A stretch of DNA of 5,707 bases. Origin: Gordonia sp. (in: high G+C Gram-positive bacteria) (GTDB taxonomy: Bacteria; Actinomycetota; Actinomycetes; Mycobacteriales; Mycobacteriaceae). Where the stretch lies: NCBI GenBank assembly GCA_030152405.1, contig JASLJL010000404.1, positions 1-5,707 on the forward strand, given 5' to 3'. Below, one piece after another: positions 1 through 5,497 of the stretch; within the stretch, counting starts at the first letter, position 1; each line of letters begins with the position of its first letter. Both the position numbers and the translations under genes were made by a program. Under the pieces are notes generated by a model. It made no database searches, was not told the origin of the DNA, and saw only the letters and a program-made list of their open reading frames with translations.

Positions 1-141
1 GCCACCGAAGCGGTGGCGCCGTACGGCTCGCGGATCTCGCTCGTCATCAAGGCCGACATCCGTCCCGGCTACGAGGGCGAGATCGAGGGCAAGCTCGACC
101 GTCTCGAGCGTGCCATCGAGAGCCAGGGCTCCACGTCGTAA
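1..141 (+). CDS. MTH1187/YkoF-type thiamine-binding protein, C-terminal fragment
   Basis: The reading frame enters from the left edge and ends at TAA 139-141, leaving 46 residues. The segment AVAPYGSRISLVIKADIRPG closely resembles the conserved C-terminal half of the small (about 100 aa) thiamine-binding proteins of the MTH1187/YkoF family (formerly DUF77). In these, an 'EAVxxYGSRxSLVxKxDxRPG' strand-turn-strand is followed by a C-terminal helix, seen here as KLDRLERAIESQ. Family members are cytoplasmic, form small ferredoxin-like oligomers and bind thiamine or related pyrimidines; no catalytic role is established. The start codon and N-terminal half lie outside the window, so the promoter and operon context cannot be judged. 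The next gene starts only 19 nt after the stop and may be co-transcribed. Family assignment is by recalled motif and is fairly sure; the ligand is known only for the family. Confidence 0.8.
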   Translation, partial: ATEAVAPYGSRISLVIKADIRPGYEGEIEGKLDRLERAIESQGSTS

Positions 142-160
142 GCGGCTCGGGACGGGTGTG

Positions 161-694
161 ATGCAGCGGAGAAGGCGCCCGGCGCCCGAGGGCGGATGGC
201 GGTCGCTGTGGTGGCAGCTCGGCGTCCTCGCTGCGGCGGCGATGACGGCCGCCTGGTCGGTGTTGGTGCTGCTGTCGACGTCCGTCGATCCGGACTGCGA
301 CGATCTCGACACCGGTACGGAGTGTCGGCACGTCGCGCCGCCCGGAGAAGCGCGGTATCTGGATTCCGCGTGGTTCGCCGTCGGTGAATTGTGGGTGATC
401 CCGCTGGTGGTGATCCCGGTGATCATCGCTGTTGCGATCGGATTGTTTCTGCTGATGGCGGGGCCGTGGAGTCGCCTTCCGGGTGTGCCGAACATCGCCG
501 GGGGAGCGTCCGCGCTGCTCGGCGGGGGCGTCGGCGTGCTCATCGCGGGGTGCGGCTTCGACCGGGCCGAGACCGTCTGCGTCCTCGTGGTCGGCGGACT
601 GGTGTCCGTCGCCGTCGCGGTCCGCCGGATCCGACGGCTGGACGCGGCGCTCGCGGGTCGGTCGTCGACGCGCGCCGTGGCGCAGGTGGACTGA
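161..694 (+). CDS. Small four-helix integral membrane protein, function unknown
   Basis: This is a 177-residue protein that I do not recognise. It has a basic N-terminus (MQRRRRP) followed by four hydrophobic segments: about residues 17-40, 76-100, 112-132 and 137-154. The C-terminal tail is basic (RRIRRL) and would sit in the cytoplasm. The loop between helices 1 and 2 is acidic and carries Cys46 and Cys55, positioned to form an extracytoplasmic disulfide under the positive-inside rule. Helix 3 is glycine-rich; Cys131 and Cys140 flank the helix 3/4 turn. The frame is open upstream to a GTG at 110, but that start would overlap the preceding gene. I prefer ATG 161 (or the adjacent GTG 158), which has a GGGA stretch at 149-152 at suitable spacing. 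The 19-nt gap to the upstream gene suggests one transcript. The gene is probably real given frame length, composition and topology. Confidence 0.75.
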   Translation: MQRRRRPAPEGGWRSLWWQLGVLAAAAMTAAWSVLVLLSTSVDPDCDDLDTGTECRHVAPPGEARYLDSAWFAVGELWVIPLVVIPVIIAVAIGLFLLMAGPWSRLPGVPNIAGGASALLGGGVGVLIAGCGFDRAETVCVLVVGGLVSVAVAVRRIRRLDAALAGRSSTRAVAQVD

Positions 695-712
695 GACGCC
701 GACGGCCGCAGG

Positions 713-718
713 TAACGT
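713..718 (+). promoter_or_regulatory. Possible -10 element (TAACGT) for the repeat lipoprotein gene
   Basis: TAACGT fits the actinobacterial -10 pattern TANNNT and lies 30 nt upstream of the ATG at 749, which would give a leader of roughly 24 nt. There is no convincing -35; TGGACT at 688-693 is too far away at a 19-nt spacer. The 54-nt gap from the previous stop leaves room for an own promoter, but read-through from the upstream genes is equally possible. Confidence 0.25.
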
Positions 719-748
719 CTGTGCCGACACCGATCAGGGAGGAACCAC

Positions 749-1267
749 ATGCGACGCACGGTCGGAGCACTTGCGATCATCGGCGCCGTACTCGGCCTGA
801 GTGCCTGCGGCCGGGACGACATCGCAGGTCAGGTCCGTGAGACCGACACGGTCACGATCACCGAGACCGCGTCCCCGTCCGCGGCTCCGTCGCCGTGTCG
901 TCCGAGCGCGGGATCGGACTCGTGCATGATCGCGGGGTCCGTCGTCACCGGCGATCTCACGGTCACCGGCAAGAAGGTGGTCCGACTCACCGATGTGCGC
1001 GTCACGGGTTCGGTGGTCCTGAACGGATCCACCCAGGTCGCGGTCACCGGCTCCACGATCAGCGGTGGACTGCGCATCTCCACCGGCGGGGCCGCGACGG
1101 TCAGCGGCACGACGGTCGGCGGCGCCCTCCGCATCGACGGCGCCCGCGTCGTCACTCTGACCCGGGCCACCGTGGCGGGCGACCTGGTCTGCAGCGCGCG
1201 GCGTGCGGGCGGTAGCGGCAACACGGTGGGCGGGGACAGCTCCGGTCAGTGTTCCGATCTGGGGTGA
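749..1267 (+). CDS. Secreted lipoprotein with a short beta-solenoid-like repeat domain
   Basis: This is a 172-residue protein. The N-terminus is a lipoprotein signal peptide (MRRTVGALAIIGAVLGLSAC) with lipobox LSAC, so Cys20 should be lipidated and the protein anchored on the outer face of the membrane. Residues 21-60 form a polar, Ser/Thr/Pro-rich linker with Cys50 and Cys59. Residues 66-142 consist of four successive 19-20 residue units of the form xGxLxVxGxxxVxLTxxxV, as expected for a small right-handed beta-helix or bactofilin-like stack. The tail holds Cys148 and Cys168, which could pair with each other or with Cys50/Cys59 and cap the stack. The start is supported by a strong Shine-Dalgarno AGGGAGGAA just before ATG 749. 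It ends 12 nt from the convergent CapA-like gene. I do not recognise a named family. Function may be structural or binding, since no enzyme motif is visible. Confidence 0.8.
   Translation: MRRTVGALAIIGAVLGLSACGRDDIAGQVRETDTVTITETASPSAAPSPCRPSAGSDSCMIAGSVVTGDLTVTGKKVVRLTDVRVTGSVVLNGSTQVAVTGSTISGGLRISTGGAATVSGTTVGGALRIDGARVVTLTRATVAGDLVCSARRAGGSGNTVGGDSSGQCSDLG
944..1174 (+). repeat. Degenerate in-frame repeat array encoding 19-20 residue units
   Basis: Four consecutive units (residues 66-84, 85-104, 105-123 and 124-142 of the lipoprotein) start with VTGDL, VTGSV, SGGLR and GGALR, and each ends in a T/S-rich strand. A partial fifth unit (AGDLVC) follows. At the DNA level the period is 57-60 bp and the copies are diverged, so this is an old protein-level repeat and not a recent tandem duplication. 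Spaced small hydrophobic residues alternating with Gly, Thr and Ser are typical of beta-solenoid coils. Confidence 0.6.
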
Positions 1268-1281
1268 GTTCGACCCCGATC
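1256..1281. terminator. Bidirectional hairpin at the convergent gene junction
   Basis: GATC-t-GGGGT (1256-1265) pairs with ACCCC-GATC (1273-1281), giving a 9-bp stem with one bulged T at 1260 and a 7-nt loop. The stop codon of the lipoprotein gene (1265-1267) and that of the CapA-like gene (1280-1282, other strand) fall inside or at the edge of the hairpin. There is no U-run on either side, as is usual for actinobacterial hairpin terminators. A terminator role is inferred from position and symmetry. Confidence 0.5.
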
Positions 1282-2398
1282 ACTCGACGGGACGGAACCT
1301 CGTCCCGATCCGCCCGCTCACGCCCGGCGAGATGTCGTTGATGAAAGCCAACACCTCGGCTCTCTCAGCTCCGCGGTAGGGAGTCGGAACGTAGTCGTTG
1401 GACGACGGGTTCCGCGACAGCCGGGTGGGGATCACCCGGAACTCGGACGCCGCGACACGTTCCCCGGTCACGGTGAGCCGCGTCTGCAGAATCATCGTCC
1501 GCTTGTCCGACGGATTCGTGTTGCCGCCGAACGAGAAGTTGCCGAGCGAGTACGCGATCAACCGGCCCCGGTACGTCGACATGCTCTGCAAGACGTGCGG
1601 ATGAGTGCCGATCACGGCGTCGGCGCCCTGGTCGATCGCGAACTTCGCCAACGATCGCTGGACGTCGTACGGCCGGTTCTCGGATTCGATCCCCCAATGG
1701 AAATAGGGGATCACCACCTGCGCGCCCTCAGCGCGCAGCGTGGAGAAGTCGGTGCGGACTTTGGCACGGAATGCCGGTGTGTCGGCCCACGCCTGGTATC
1801 CGACGAGGCCGACGCCGACGCCCTTCACATGGCGGATCACGCGGAAGTCGTAGTCAGACCCCTCGGTCGCGTCGCCGGTGCCTACGTAGTCGACGCCCAC
1901 CGCGTCCAGTGCTCGGGTGGTGTCGTCGAAGCCGGCCCGACCGTAGTCGTAGGTGTGATTGTTCGCGAGCGTCACGACGTCGATCCCGGCCGCGGGCAAC
2001 GACTTCGCGACGGCCGGGTCGCCGAAGAAGTGATAGGTCTCACCGTCTCCCTTGTGCCGCTCGACGCGCTTGTCGGTGAGCGCCACCTCGAAGTTCGCGA
2101 CGGTCAGGTCGTCCGAGGTGAAGTACCGTTTCACGTTCTGAAAGAAGTAGTCGTCGGACTTGCCCGCCTGCGCCCACAGATCCGGAAGCGTGCCGCCGCC
2201 GAAGTCCTTGTCGGTGCCGAGGATGTTGTCTCCGACCCAGCTGATGGTGATGGTGCGGGTGGACGGTTCGGCCGCGGTCACGGTGACGTCGGCGGCGAAC
2301 ACCGATTCATCGACAGGCCGGCGGACGACCGGTGCAGTGCTCGCCGCGAGGAAGAGCGTTGCGCACACGATCATCGCTCCGACACCTGTTCGTCCCAT
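1280..2398 (-). CDS. Secreted CapA-family protein (metallophosphatase-like, poly-gamma-glutamate/capsule type)
   Basis: This is a 372-residue protein with the ordered motifs of the CapA (PGA_cap) family, whose fold is that of calcineurin-like metallophosphatases. They are GDNILG at 56-61 (metal-binding Asp57), ANFEVAL at 101-107, LANNHTYDYG at 144-153, HWGIE at 234-238 (His234), GTHPHVLQ at 264-271 (His266, His268) and YSLGNFSFG at 283-291. Residues 9-22 are hydrophobic after a short Arg-containing start, giving an N-terminal signal or anchor, so it acts outside the membrane. Family members take part in poly-gamma-glutamate export or anchoring, or are orphan exported proteins; no capB/capC/pgs genes are near, so the substrate is unknown. 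I chose ATG at 2398 because GGGG lies just upstream and the signal peptide follows directly. The open frame runs on to 2662, but that extension is antisense to the riboswitch. It is divergent from the cobalamin operon and convergent with the lipoprotein gene. Confidence 0.88.
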   Translation of the reverse strand: MGRTGVGAMIVCATLFLAASTAPVVRRPVDESVFAADVTVTAAEPSTRTITISWVGDNILGTDKDFGGGTLPDLWAQAGKSDDYFFQNVKRYFTSDDLTVANFEVALTDKRVERHKGDGETYHFFGDPAVAKSLPAAGIDVVTLANNHTYDYGRAGFDDTTRALDAVGVDYVGTGDATEGSDYDFRVIRHVKGVGVGLVGYQAWADTPAFRAKVRTDFSTLRAEGAQVVIPYFHWGIESENRPYDVQRSLAKFAIDQGADAVIGTHPHVLQSMSTYRGRLIAYSLGNFSFGGNTNPSDKRTMILQTRLTVTGERVAASEFRVIPTRLSRNPSSNDYVPTPYRGAERAEVLAFINDISPGVSGRIGTRFRPVE

Positions 2399-2410
2399 TC
2401 GCACCCCGAT

Positions 2411-2439
2411 ATCTAAGCCGGTTCCGGGTAGGGGATCAA
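2411..2439 (-). promoter_or_regulatory. Possible promoter of the CapA-like gene
   Basis: On the minus strand a -35-like TTGATC (2439-2434) is separated by exactly 17 bp from a -10-like TTAGAT (2416-2411). The predicted start of transcription is near 2404, only a few bases before the ATG at 2398, so the mRNA would be leaderless or nearly so. That is common in actinobacteria, but the GGGG upstream of the ATG would then be a poor ribosome site. The matches are partial (4/6 and 3/6 to the E. coli consensus). Confidence 0.35.
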
Positions 2440-2462
2440 TCCGTCGAACGGCGTAACTCGGG

Positions 2463-2468
2463 TACAGT
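2463..2468 (+). promoter_or_regulatory. Possible -10 element (TACAGT) for the riboswitch operon
   Basis: TACAGT fits TANNNT and would place transcription start at about 2475, a few bases before the first paired base of the riboswitch at 2478. That placement is what a riboswitch leader would need. No clear -35 hexamer is seen at 16-18 bp spacing, which is common for actinobacterial housekeeping promoters. Confidence 0.4.
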
Positions 2469-2470
2469 CG

Positions 2471-2484
2471 CCGTGACGTCACGG
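2471..2484. repeat. Perfect 14-bp palindrome CCGTGACGTCACGG at the operon start
   Basis: The sequence equals its own reverse complement. Its right half (2478-2484) is the 5' strand of riboswitch stem P1. Its left half (2471-2477) is identical to the 3' strand of P1 at 2635-2641. It overlaps the predicted transcription start, so it could be a protein operator, an alternative partner for P1, or a coincidence. Confidence 0.5.
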
Positions 2485-2641
2485 TGTACGGGAAGTCCGG
2501 TGAAGAGCCGGCGCGGTACTCGCCACTGTGAGCAGGTCCGGCGGGACCGAGAAGATGACGACTTCGGCCACTGCGGCGCATGCGCACGCGGGAAGGCAGA
2601 TCCGCCGGTAGACCCTGCGAAGCCAGGAGACCGGCCGTGAC
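2478..2641 (+). ncRNA. Cobalamin (vitamin B12) riboswitch
   Basis: All the core elements of the cobalamin riboswitch (Rfam RF00174) are present in order. Outer stem P1 is a perfect 7-bp helix (2478-2484 with 2635-2641). GGGAA is at 2490-2494, followed by GGTG at 2499-2502 with its CCGG/CCGG stem (2497-2500 with 2508-2511). A short P5 hairpin has its loop at about 2514-2520. ACTGT is at 2525-2529. A GGTCC/GGACC hairpin lies at 2535-2548, then the peripheral GGGAAGG at 2590-2596, and finally the B12 box AAGCCAGGAGACCGGCC at 2620-2636. The peripheral domain between the ACTGT and the B12 box resembles the long adenosylcobalamin-type class. By family knowledge, binding of cobalamin to the leader lowers expression of the genes behind it, here the ABC transporter operon. 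The assignment is very secure; which cobalamin form is preferred is inference. Confidence 0.95.
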
Positions 2642-2654
2642 CGACCCCGAAGAG

Positions 2655-2675
2655 TTTTCCACGAGTCATGGAAGG
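2655..2675 (+). promoter_or_regulatory. Candidate expression-platform hairpin (P13) over the start region
   Basis: Positions 2655-2661 (TTTTCCA) can pair with 2669-2675 (TGGAAGG) using two G-U pairs, leaving a 7-nt loop CGAGTCA at 2662-2668. The loop bases CGAGT are complementary to ACTCG at 2518-2522, in and next to loop L5 of the riboswitch. This matches the known L5-L13 kissing-loop mechanism. The hairpin covers the ATG at 2668 and the GGAAGG that could serve as ribosome site for a TTG start at 2686. There is no U-tract, so control would act at translation. The pairing is seen in the sequence; the mechanism is inferred. Confidence 0.55.
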
Positions 2676-3654
2676 CGGGCGTACTTTGCGTACCCGTTTC
2701 ACAGTCGGCGCCCTCGCACTCGCCGCGACGTTCTTGTTCACCGGCTGCTCCAGCGTCAACGGCGACGATGCTGCCACGAGCGACGGCACGATCACGATCC
2801 GCAACTGCGGCCGCGACGTCACCCTCGCCCAGCCCGCGAAGGCCGCGATCACCGTCAATCAGGGCGCCACCGAGTCGGCGCTCGCGGTCGGCGGAGGCGG
2901 ACAGTTGATCGGGACCGCGTACCTGGACGACACCATCGCACCGCGGTGGGCCGACACGTACCGACGGATCCCGGTGCTGGCCAAGGAGTATCCGGACCGG
3001 GAGACGGTGATCAGTCGCACGCCCGACTTGGTGCTCGCCTCGTACGGCACAGCGTTCGACGAGAGGGCGCTCGGACAGCAGGACGAGCTCGCAGAACTCG
3101 GCATCGCCACCTACGTGTCACCGTTCGGGTGCGCCGACAAGTCGGCGAGACCCGCAGCCTCATGGGATGCGATCGCGGCCGAGACCTCCGACTACGGGAC
3201 CCTCTTCGGGCGGCATGACGAGGCAGACCGGATCAACGACACGATGCGGGGCGCCCTCGCTCGCCTCGAGGCCGCTGCGAACGGCGCGGGTCGATCGTTC
3301 CTGTGGTTCGACAGCGGGACCACCACCCCGTACGTCGGCGGCGCAAAAGGTGGGCCTCAGCTGATCATCGACGCGGTCGGCGGCACCAACGTCTTCGCGC
3401 AGATCGACGGCAGCTGGGCCGACGGTGACTGGGAGACCGTCGTACGAGCCGATCCCGACGTCATCGTCCTGGCGGCCGCGAGCTGGGACACCGCGGAGAC
3501 CAAGCGGGCCTACCTCGAGAACGATCCCGTGCTCAAGAATCTGACAGCGGTAAAGACCGGCGCGTTCGTGGTGGTGCCGTTCTCCGAGTCGACGCCGGGG
3601 CCGCGTCTCATCGACGGAGCCGTCTCCGTCTCCGAGCAGGTGAGCCGACTCTGA
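2668..3654 (+). CDS. ABC transporter substrate-binding lipoprotein, Fe/B12 type (probable corrinoid binder)
   Basis: This 328-residue protein has a lipoprotein signal ending in FLFTGC (Cys27; Phe at the -3 position is slightly atypical). The mature protein opens with the short strand TITIRNCGRDVTL and then has the two-lobed pattern of periplasmic-binding-protein family 2 (PF01497). Lobe 1 includes NQGATESALAVGGGGQLIGT at 64-83 and PDLVLASYG at 119-127. A helical linker spans about 182-206, and lobe 2 includes GGPQLIIDAVGGTNVF at 228-243 and DPDVIVLAA at 262-270. Cys47 and Cys155 could form a disulfide. It would deliver its ligand to the permease and ATPase encoded next. The riboswitch directly upstream points to cobalamin or a precursor; related actinobacterial cassettes have been proposed to carry F420-0. 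The start is ambiguous. ATG 2668 lacks a good ribosome site, whereas TTG 2686 follows GGAAGGCGGG and gives the more typical signal start MRTRFTVGA. Confidence 0.85.
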   Translation: MEGGRTLRTRFTVGALALAATFLFTGCSSVNGDDAATSDGTITIRNCGRDVTLAQPAKAAITVNQGATESALAVGGGGQLIGTAYLDDTIAPRWADTYRRIPVLAKEYPDRETVISRTPDLVLASYGTAFDERALGQQDELAELGIATYVSPFGCADKSARPAASWDAIAAETSDYGTLFGRHDEADRINDTMRGALARLEAAANGAGRSFLWFDSGTTTPYVGGAKGGPQLIIDAVGGTNVFAQIDGSWADGDWETVVRADPDVIVLAAASWDTAETKRAYLENDPVLKNLTAVKTGAFVVVPFSESTPGPRLIDGAVSVSEQVSRL

Positions 3655-3713
3655 CCGCGGCAGCGCGACCGTCGCGTCGTGTCACCCGATCCACCGCCGG
3701 GTACGTCACGCTG

Positions 3714-4715
3714 GTGATCGGGCTCGCGGCTGCCACGGTCGTCAGTCTGTGCGTCGGAGTGCTCGCGGGGTCGGCGGACATCAGCGTCCCCGACGTGATC
3801 CGAGCCGTCACGGGGCAGATCGGGCTCGGTTCGGGGGTCGACGCCACCACCGCGTACATCGTCGTCGACCTTCGTCTTCCGCGTGCAGTCGAGGCCGGGC
3901 TCATCGGCGCCGGTCTCGCGTTGTGCGGAGCAATCCTGCAGTCGTTGACCGGCAACATCCTGGCCGACCCCTACATTCTCGGGCTCGCCTCCGGCGCATC
4001 CGTCGGAGCGACGGCGGTCATCACCCTCGGAGCCTCGACCGTCGGCGTGCTGGGGACGGGCAGCGTGTCGGCGGCCGCGTTCGTCGGCGCCATGGGCGCC
4101 CTGCTGTTGGTCTTCGCGATCGCTACCTCGCGATCCGGCGGGCTCCTGCCGGGCCGCCTCATCCTGGCGGGTGTGGCCGTCGCGCAACTCGGGTCGGCGA
4201 TCTCGACGATCCTGATCCTGCGCGCCGGACCGGACGCCGCCGACCGGGTCATGCGGTGGACGCTCGGATCGGTCGCCGGTGCACGGTGGAGCACGATTCC
4301 CACCATCCTCGTCGTCGTGGGCACGGTGTCGGTGATCGTGATGGGAGCCGCCCGAACCCTCGACGCGTTCTCGTTCGGAGAGCGTTCGGCGATGTCCCTC
4401 GGCGTGAATGTCACAGCCGTGCGATGGGGTCTCTATTCACTCGTCTCCGTGTGCACCGCCGTGATGGTCGCGCACGTGGGCATCATCGGTTTCGTCGGAC
4501 TGGTGGTGCCGCACGCCGCACGCATGGTCGTGGGACCACTGCACACGCGGCTGCTCCCGATCGTCGCGCTCACCGGTGCGCTGCTGTTGATCTGGGCAGA
4601 CGTCCTCGCACGGATCGTCCTTCCGCAGCAGGAGCTGTCGGTTGGGTTGATCACTGCGGTGGTCGGTGTGCCCGCGTTCGTCTGGCTGCTGCGTCGACGG
4701 GGAGGCCTCGAGTGA
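3714..4715 (+). CDS. FecCD/BtuC-type ABC transporter permease
   Basis: A polytopic membrane protein of 333 residues from GTG 3714. It carries the hallmark FecCD stretches: DLRLPRAVEAGLIGAGLALC at 46-65, followed by GAILQSLTGNILADPYILGLASGASVGA; GIIGFVGLVVPHAARM in the cytoplasmic coupling region; and ELSVGLITAVVGVPAFVWLLRRR at the C-terminus. The family has about ten helices and works as a homodimer with two ATPase subunits to import siderophores, haem or cobalamin. GTG 3714 is the only ATG/GTG/TTG start in frame, but it clips the first helix. The frame continues upstream without a stop to a CTG at 3651 that overlaps the preceding stop as CTGA. That start would add a basic cytoplasmic leader (LTAAARPSRRVTRSTAGYV) and remove a 59-nt gap, so the true protein is probably 354 residues. 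The stop overlaps the ATPase start by 4 nt. Confidence 0.9.
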   Translation: MIGLAAATVVSLCVGVLAGSADISVPDVIRAVTGQIGLGSGVDATTAYIVVDLRLPRAVEAGLIGAGLALCGAILQSLTGNILADPYILGLASGASVGATAVITLGASTVGVLGTGSVSAAAFVGAMGALLLVFAIATSRSGGLLPGRLILAGVAVAQLGSAISTILILRAGPDAADRVMRWTLGSVAGARWSTIPTILVVVGTVSVIVMGAARTLDAFSFGERSAMSLGVNVTAVRWGLYSLVSVCTAVMVAHVGIIGFVGLVVPHAARMVVGPLHTRLLPIVALTGALLLIWADVLARIVLPQQELSVGLITAVVGVPAFVWLLRRRGGLE

Positions 4716-5497
4716 GTGGCGTCGACATCAGCGTGGAGTCGGTGACGTACGCCGTGGACGGCGCGGTGCTCGTCGACGACGTGTCGATGACCGCGCCTGC
4801 GGGGGCCGTCACCGGACTCATCGGCGCGAACGGTTCCGGCAAGACCAGCCTGCTGTCTCTCGTGGCTCGCTGGACCAGGCCCGCGGCTGGCCGCATCGCA
4901 CTTGGAGGCAAGCCGGTGCACGACTTCAGCCGCCGCGAATACGCGCGGCGGGTGGCGACCGTCGAGCAGCATTCGGGGACCGAGCTCGACCTCACCGCGG
5001 AACAGGTGGTGCGACTGGGGACGGTTCCCCATCGCGGCGGATGGGGCTCACCGATCGGTCACGTCGACGTCGACGAGCACCTCGCCGCGATGCGGATCGA
5101 GCATCTGCGAACCCGCACCTGGAAGACGCTGTCGGGAGGGGAACGGCAGCGTGTGCAGGTGGCCAGGGCACTCGCGCAGCGGCCGGACGTGCTGGTCCTC
5201 GACGAACCGACCAATCACCTCGATCCCGCGGCGGCGCTGGACCTGCTCGCCGGCGTCCGCGACAGCGGCCGGACGACGATCGCGGCACTGCACGACCTGT
5301 CGCTCGCCGCTGCGTTCTGCGACCGACTCGTCGTCCTCGACCGAGGAGCGGCGGTCGCCGAGGGAACGCCCGCCGACGTGTTGACGGCCGAACTCCTCGC
5401 CACGGTCTACGGCCTCGACGTCGAGATCCTTCAGCATCCGCGCACCGGACGGCCGCTCATCGTGCCGTGCGGAACGCTCGATGGGGAGGCGCCATGA
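4712..5497 (+). CDS. ABC transporter ATP-binding protein, FepC/BtuD type
   Basis: A 261-residue ATPase with all the nucleotide-binding motifs: Walker A GANGSGKTS (38-46), Q-loop Gln86 in VEQHSG, signature LSGGERQRV (140-148), Walker B VLVLDEPTNHLD (160-171) and switch His194 in ALHDLSLAA. It would sit on the cytoplasmic face, dimerise and power the upstream permease. The start is GTG 4712, overlapping the permease stop as GTGA, with a strong ribosome site GGGGAGG at 4699-4705 six bases before it. The C-terminal segment after the D-rich VVVLDRGAAVAEGTP region ends QHPRTGRPLIVPCGT, as is common in iron/B12 importer ATPases. The stop overlaps the next start as ATGA. The frame is open for about 960 nt further upstream, but that part lies in the shadow of the permease gene and encodes no ABC motifs. 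Confidence 0.93.
   Translation: MSGVDISVESVTYAVDGAVLVDDVSMTAPAGAVTGLIGANGSGKTSLLSLVARWTRPAAGRIALGGKPVHDFSRREYARRVATVEQHSGTELDLTAEQVVRLGTVPHRGGWGSPIGHVDVDEHLAAMRIEHLRTRTWKTLSGGERQRVQVARALAQRPDVLVLDEPTNHLDPAAALDLLAGVRDSGRTTIAALHDLSLAAAFCDRLVVLDRGAAVAEGTPADVLTAELLATVYGLDVEILQHPRTGRPLIVPCGTLDGEAP

Noticed and set aside
47..730. A 227-residue minus-strand open frame over the membrane-protein gene.
   Set aside because: The product is extremely rich in Arg, Asp, His and Pro with no fold-like pattern, whereas the + strand frame gives a coherent four-helix membrane protein.
1595..2416. A 273-residue open frame on the + strand opposite the CapA-like gene.
   Set aside because: It is a mirror frame of a gene with strong family motifs. 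The translation is low in coherent hydrophobic core pattern and has no recognisable domain or ribosome site.
2535..2548. GGTCC/GGACC hairpin considered as an intrinsic terminator.
   Set aside because: It is an internal stem of the riboswitch aptamer with no U-tract behind it.
2577..2586. Palindrome GCGCATGCGC considered as a separate regulatory site.
   Set aside because: It lies within the peripheral domain of the riboswitch and is explained by local stem pairing there.
2399..2662. N-terminal extension of the CapA-like protein to an ATG at 2662.
   Set aside because: It would be read antisense to the whole cobalamin riboswitch and would bury the signal peptide about 90 residues inside. ATG 2398 has a ribosome site and the signal follows directly.
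2436..2858. A minus-strand open frame of 140 residues across the riboswitch and the start of the binding-protein gene.
   Set aside because: It is antisense to a secure structured RNA and a secure gene, and shows no motif.
3749..4711. A long open frame continuous with the ATPase gene, running through the whole permease gene in another frame.
   Set aside because: The translation is Arg/Gly/Ala/Pro-rich and lacks domain motifs, as expected for a high-GC shadow frame. The permease frame has clear family motifs, and the ATPase has a strong ribosome site at its own GTG 4712.
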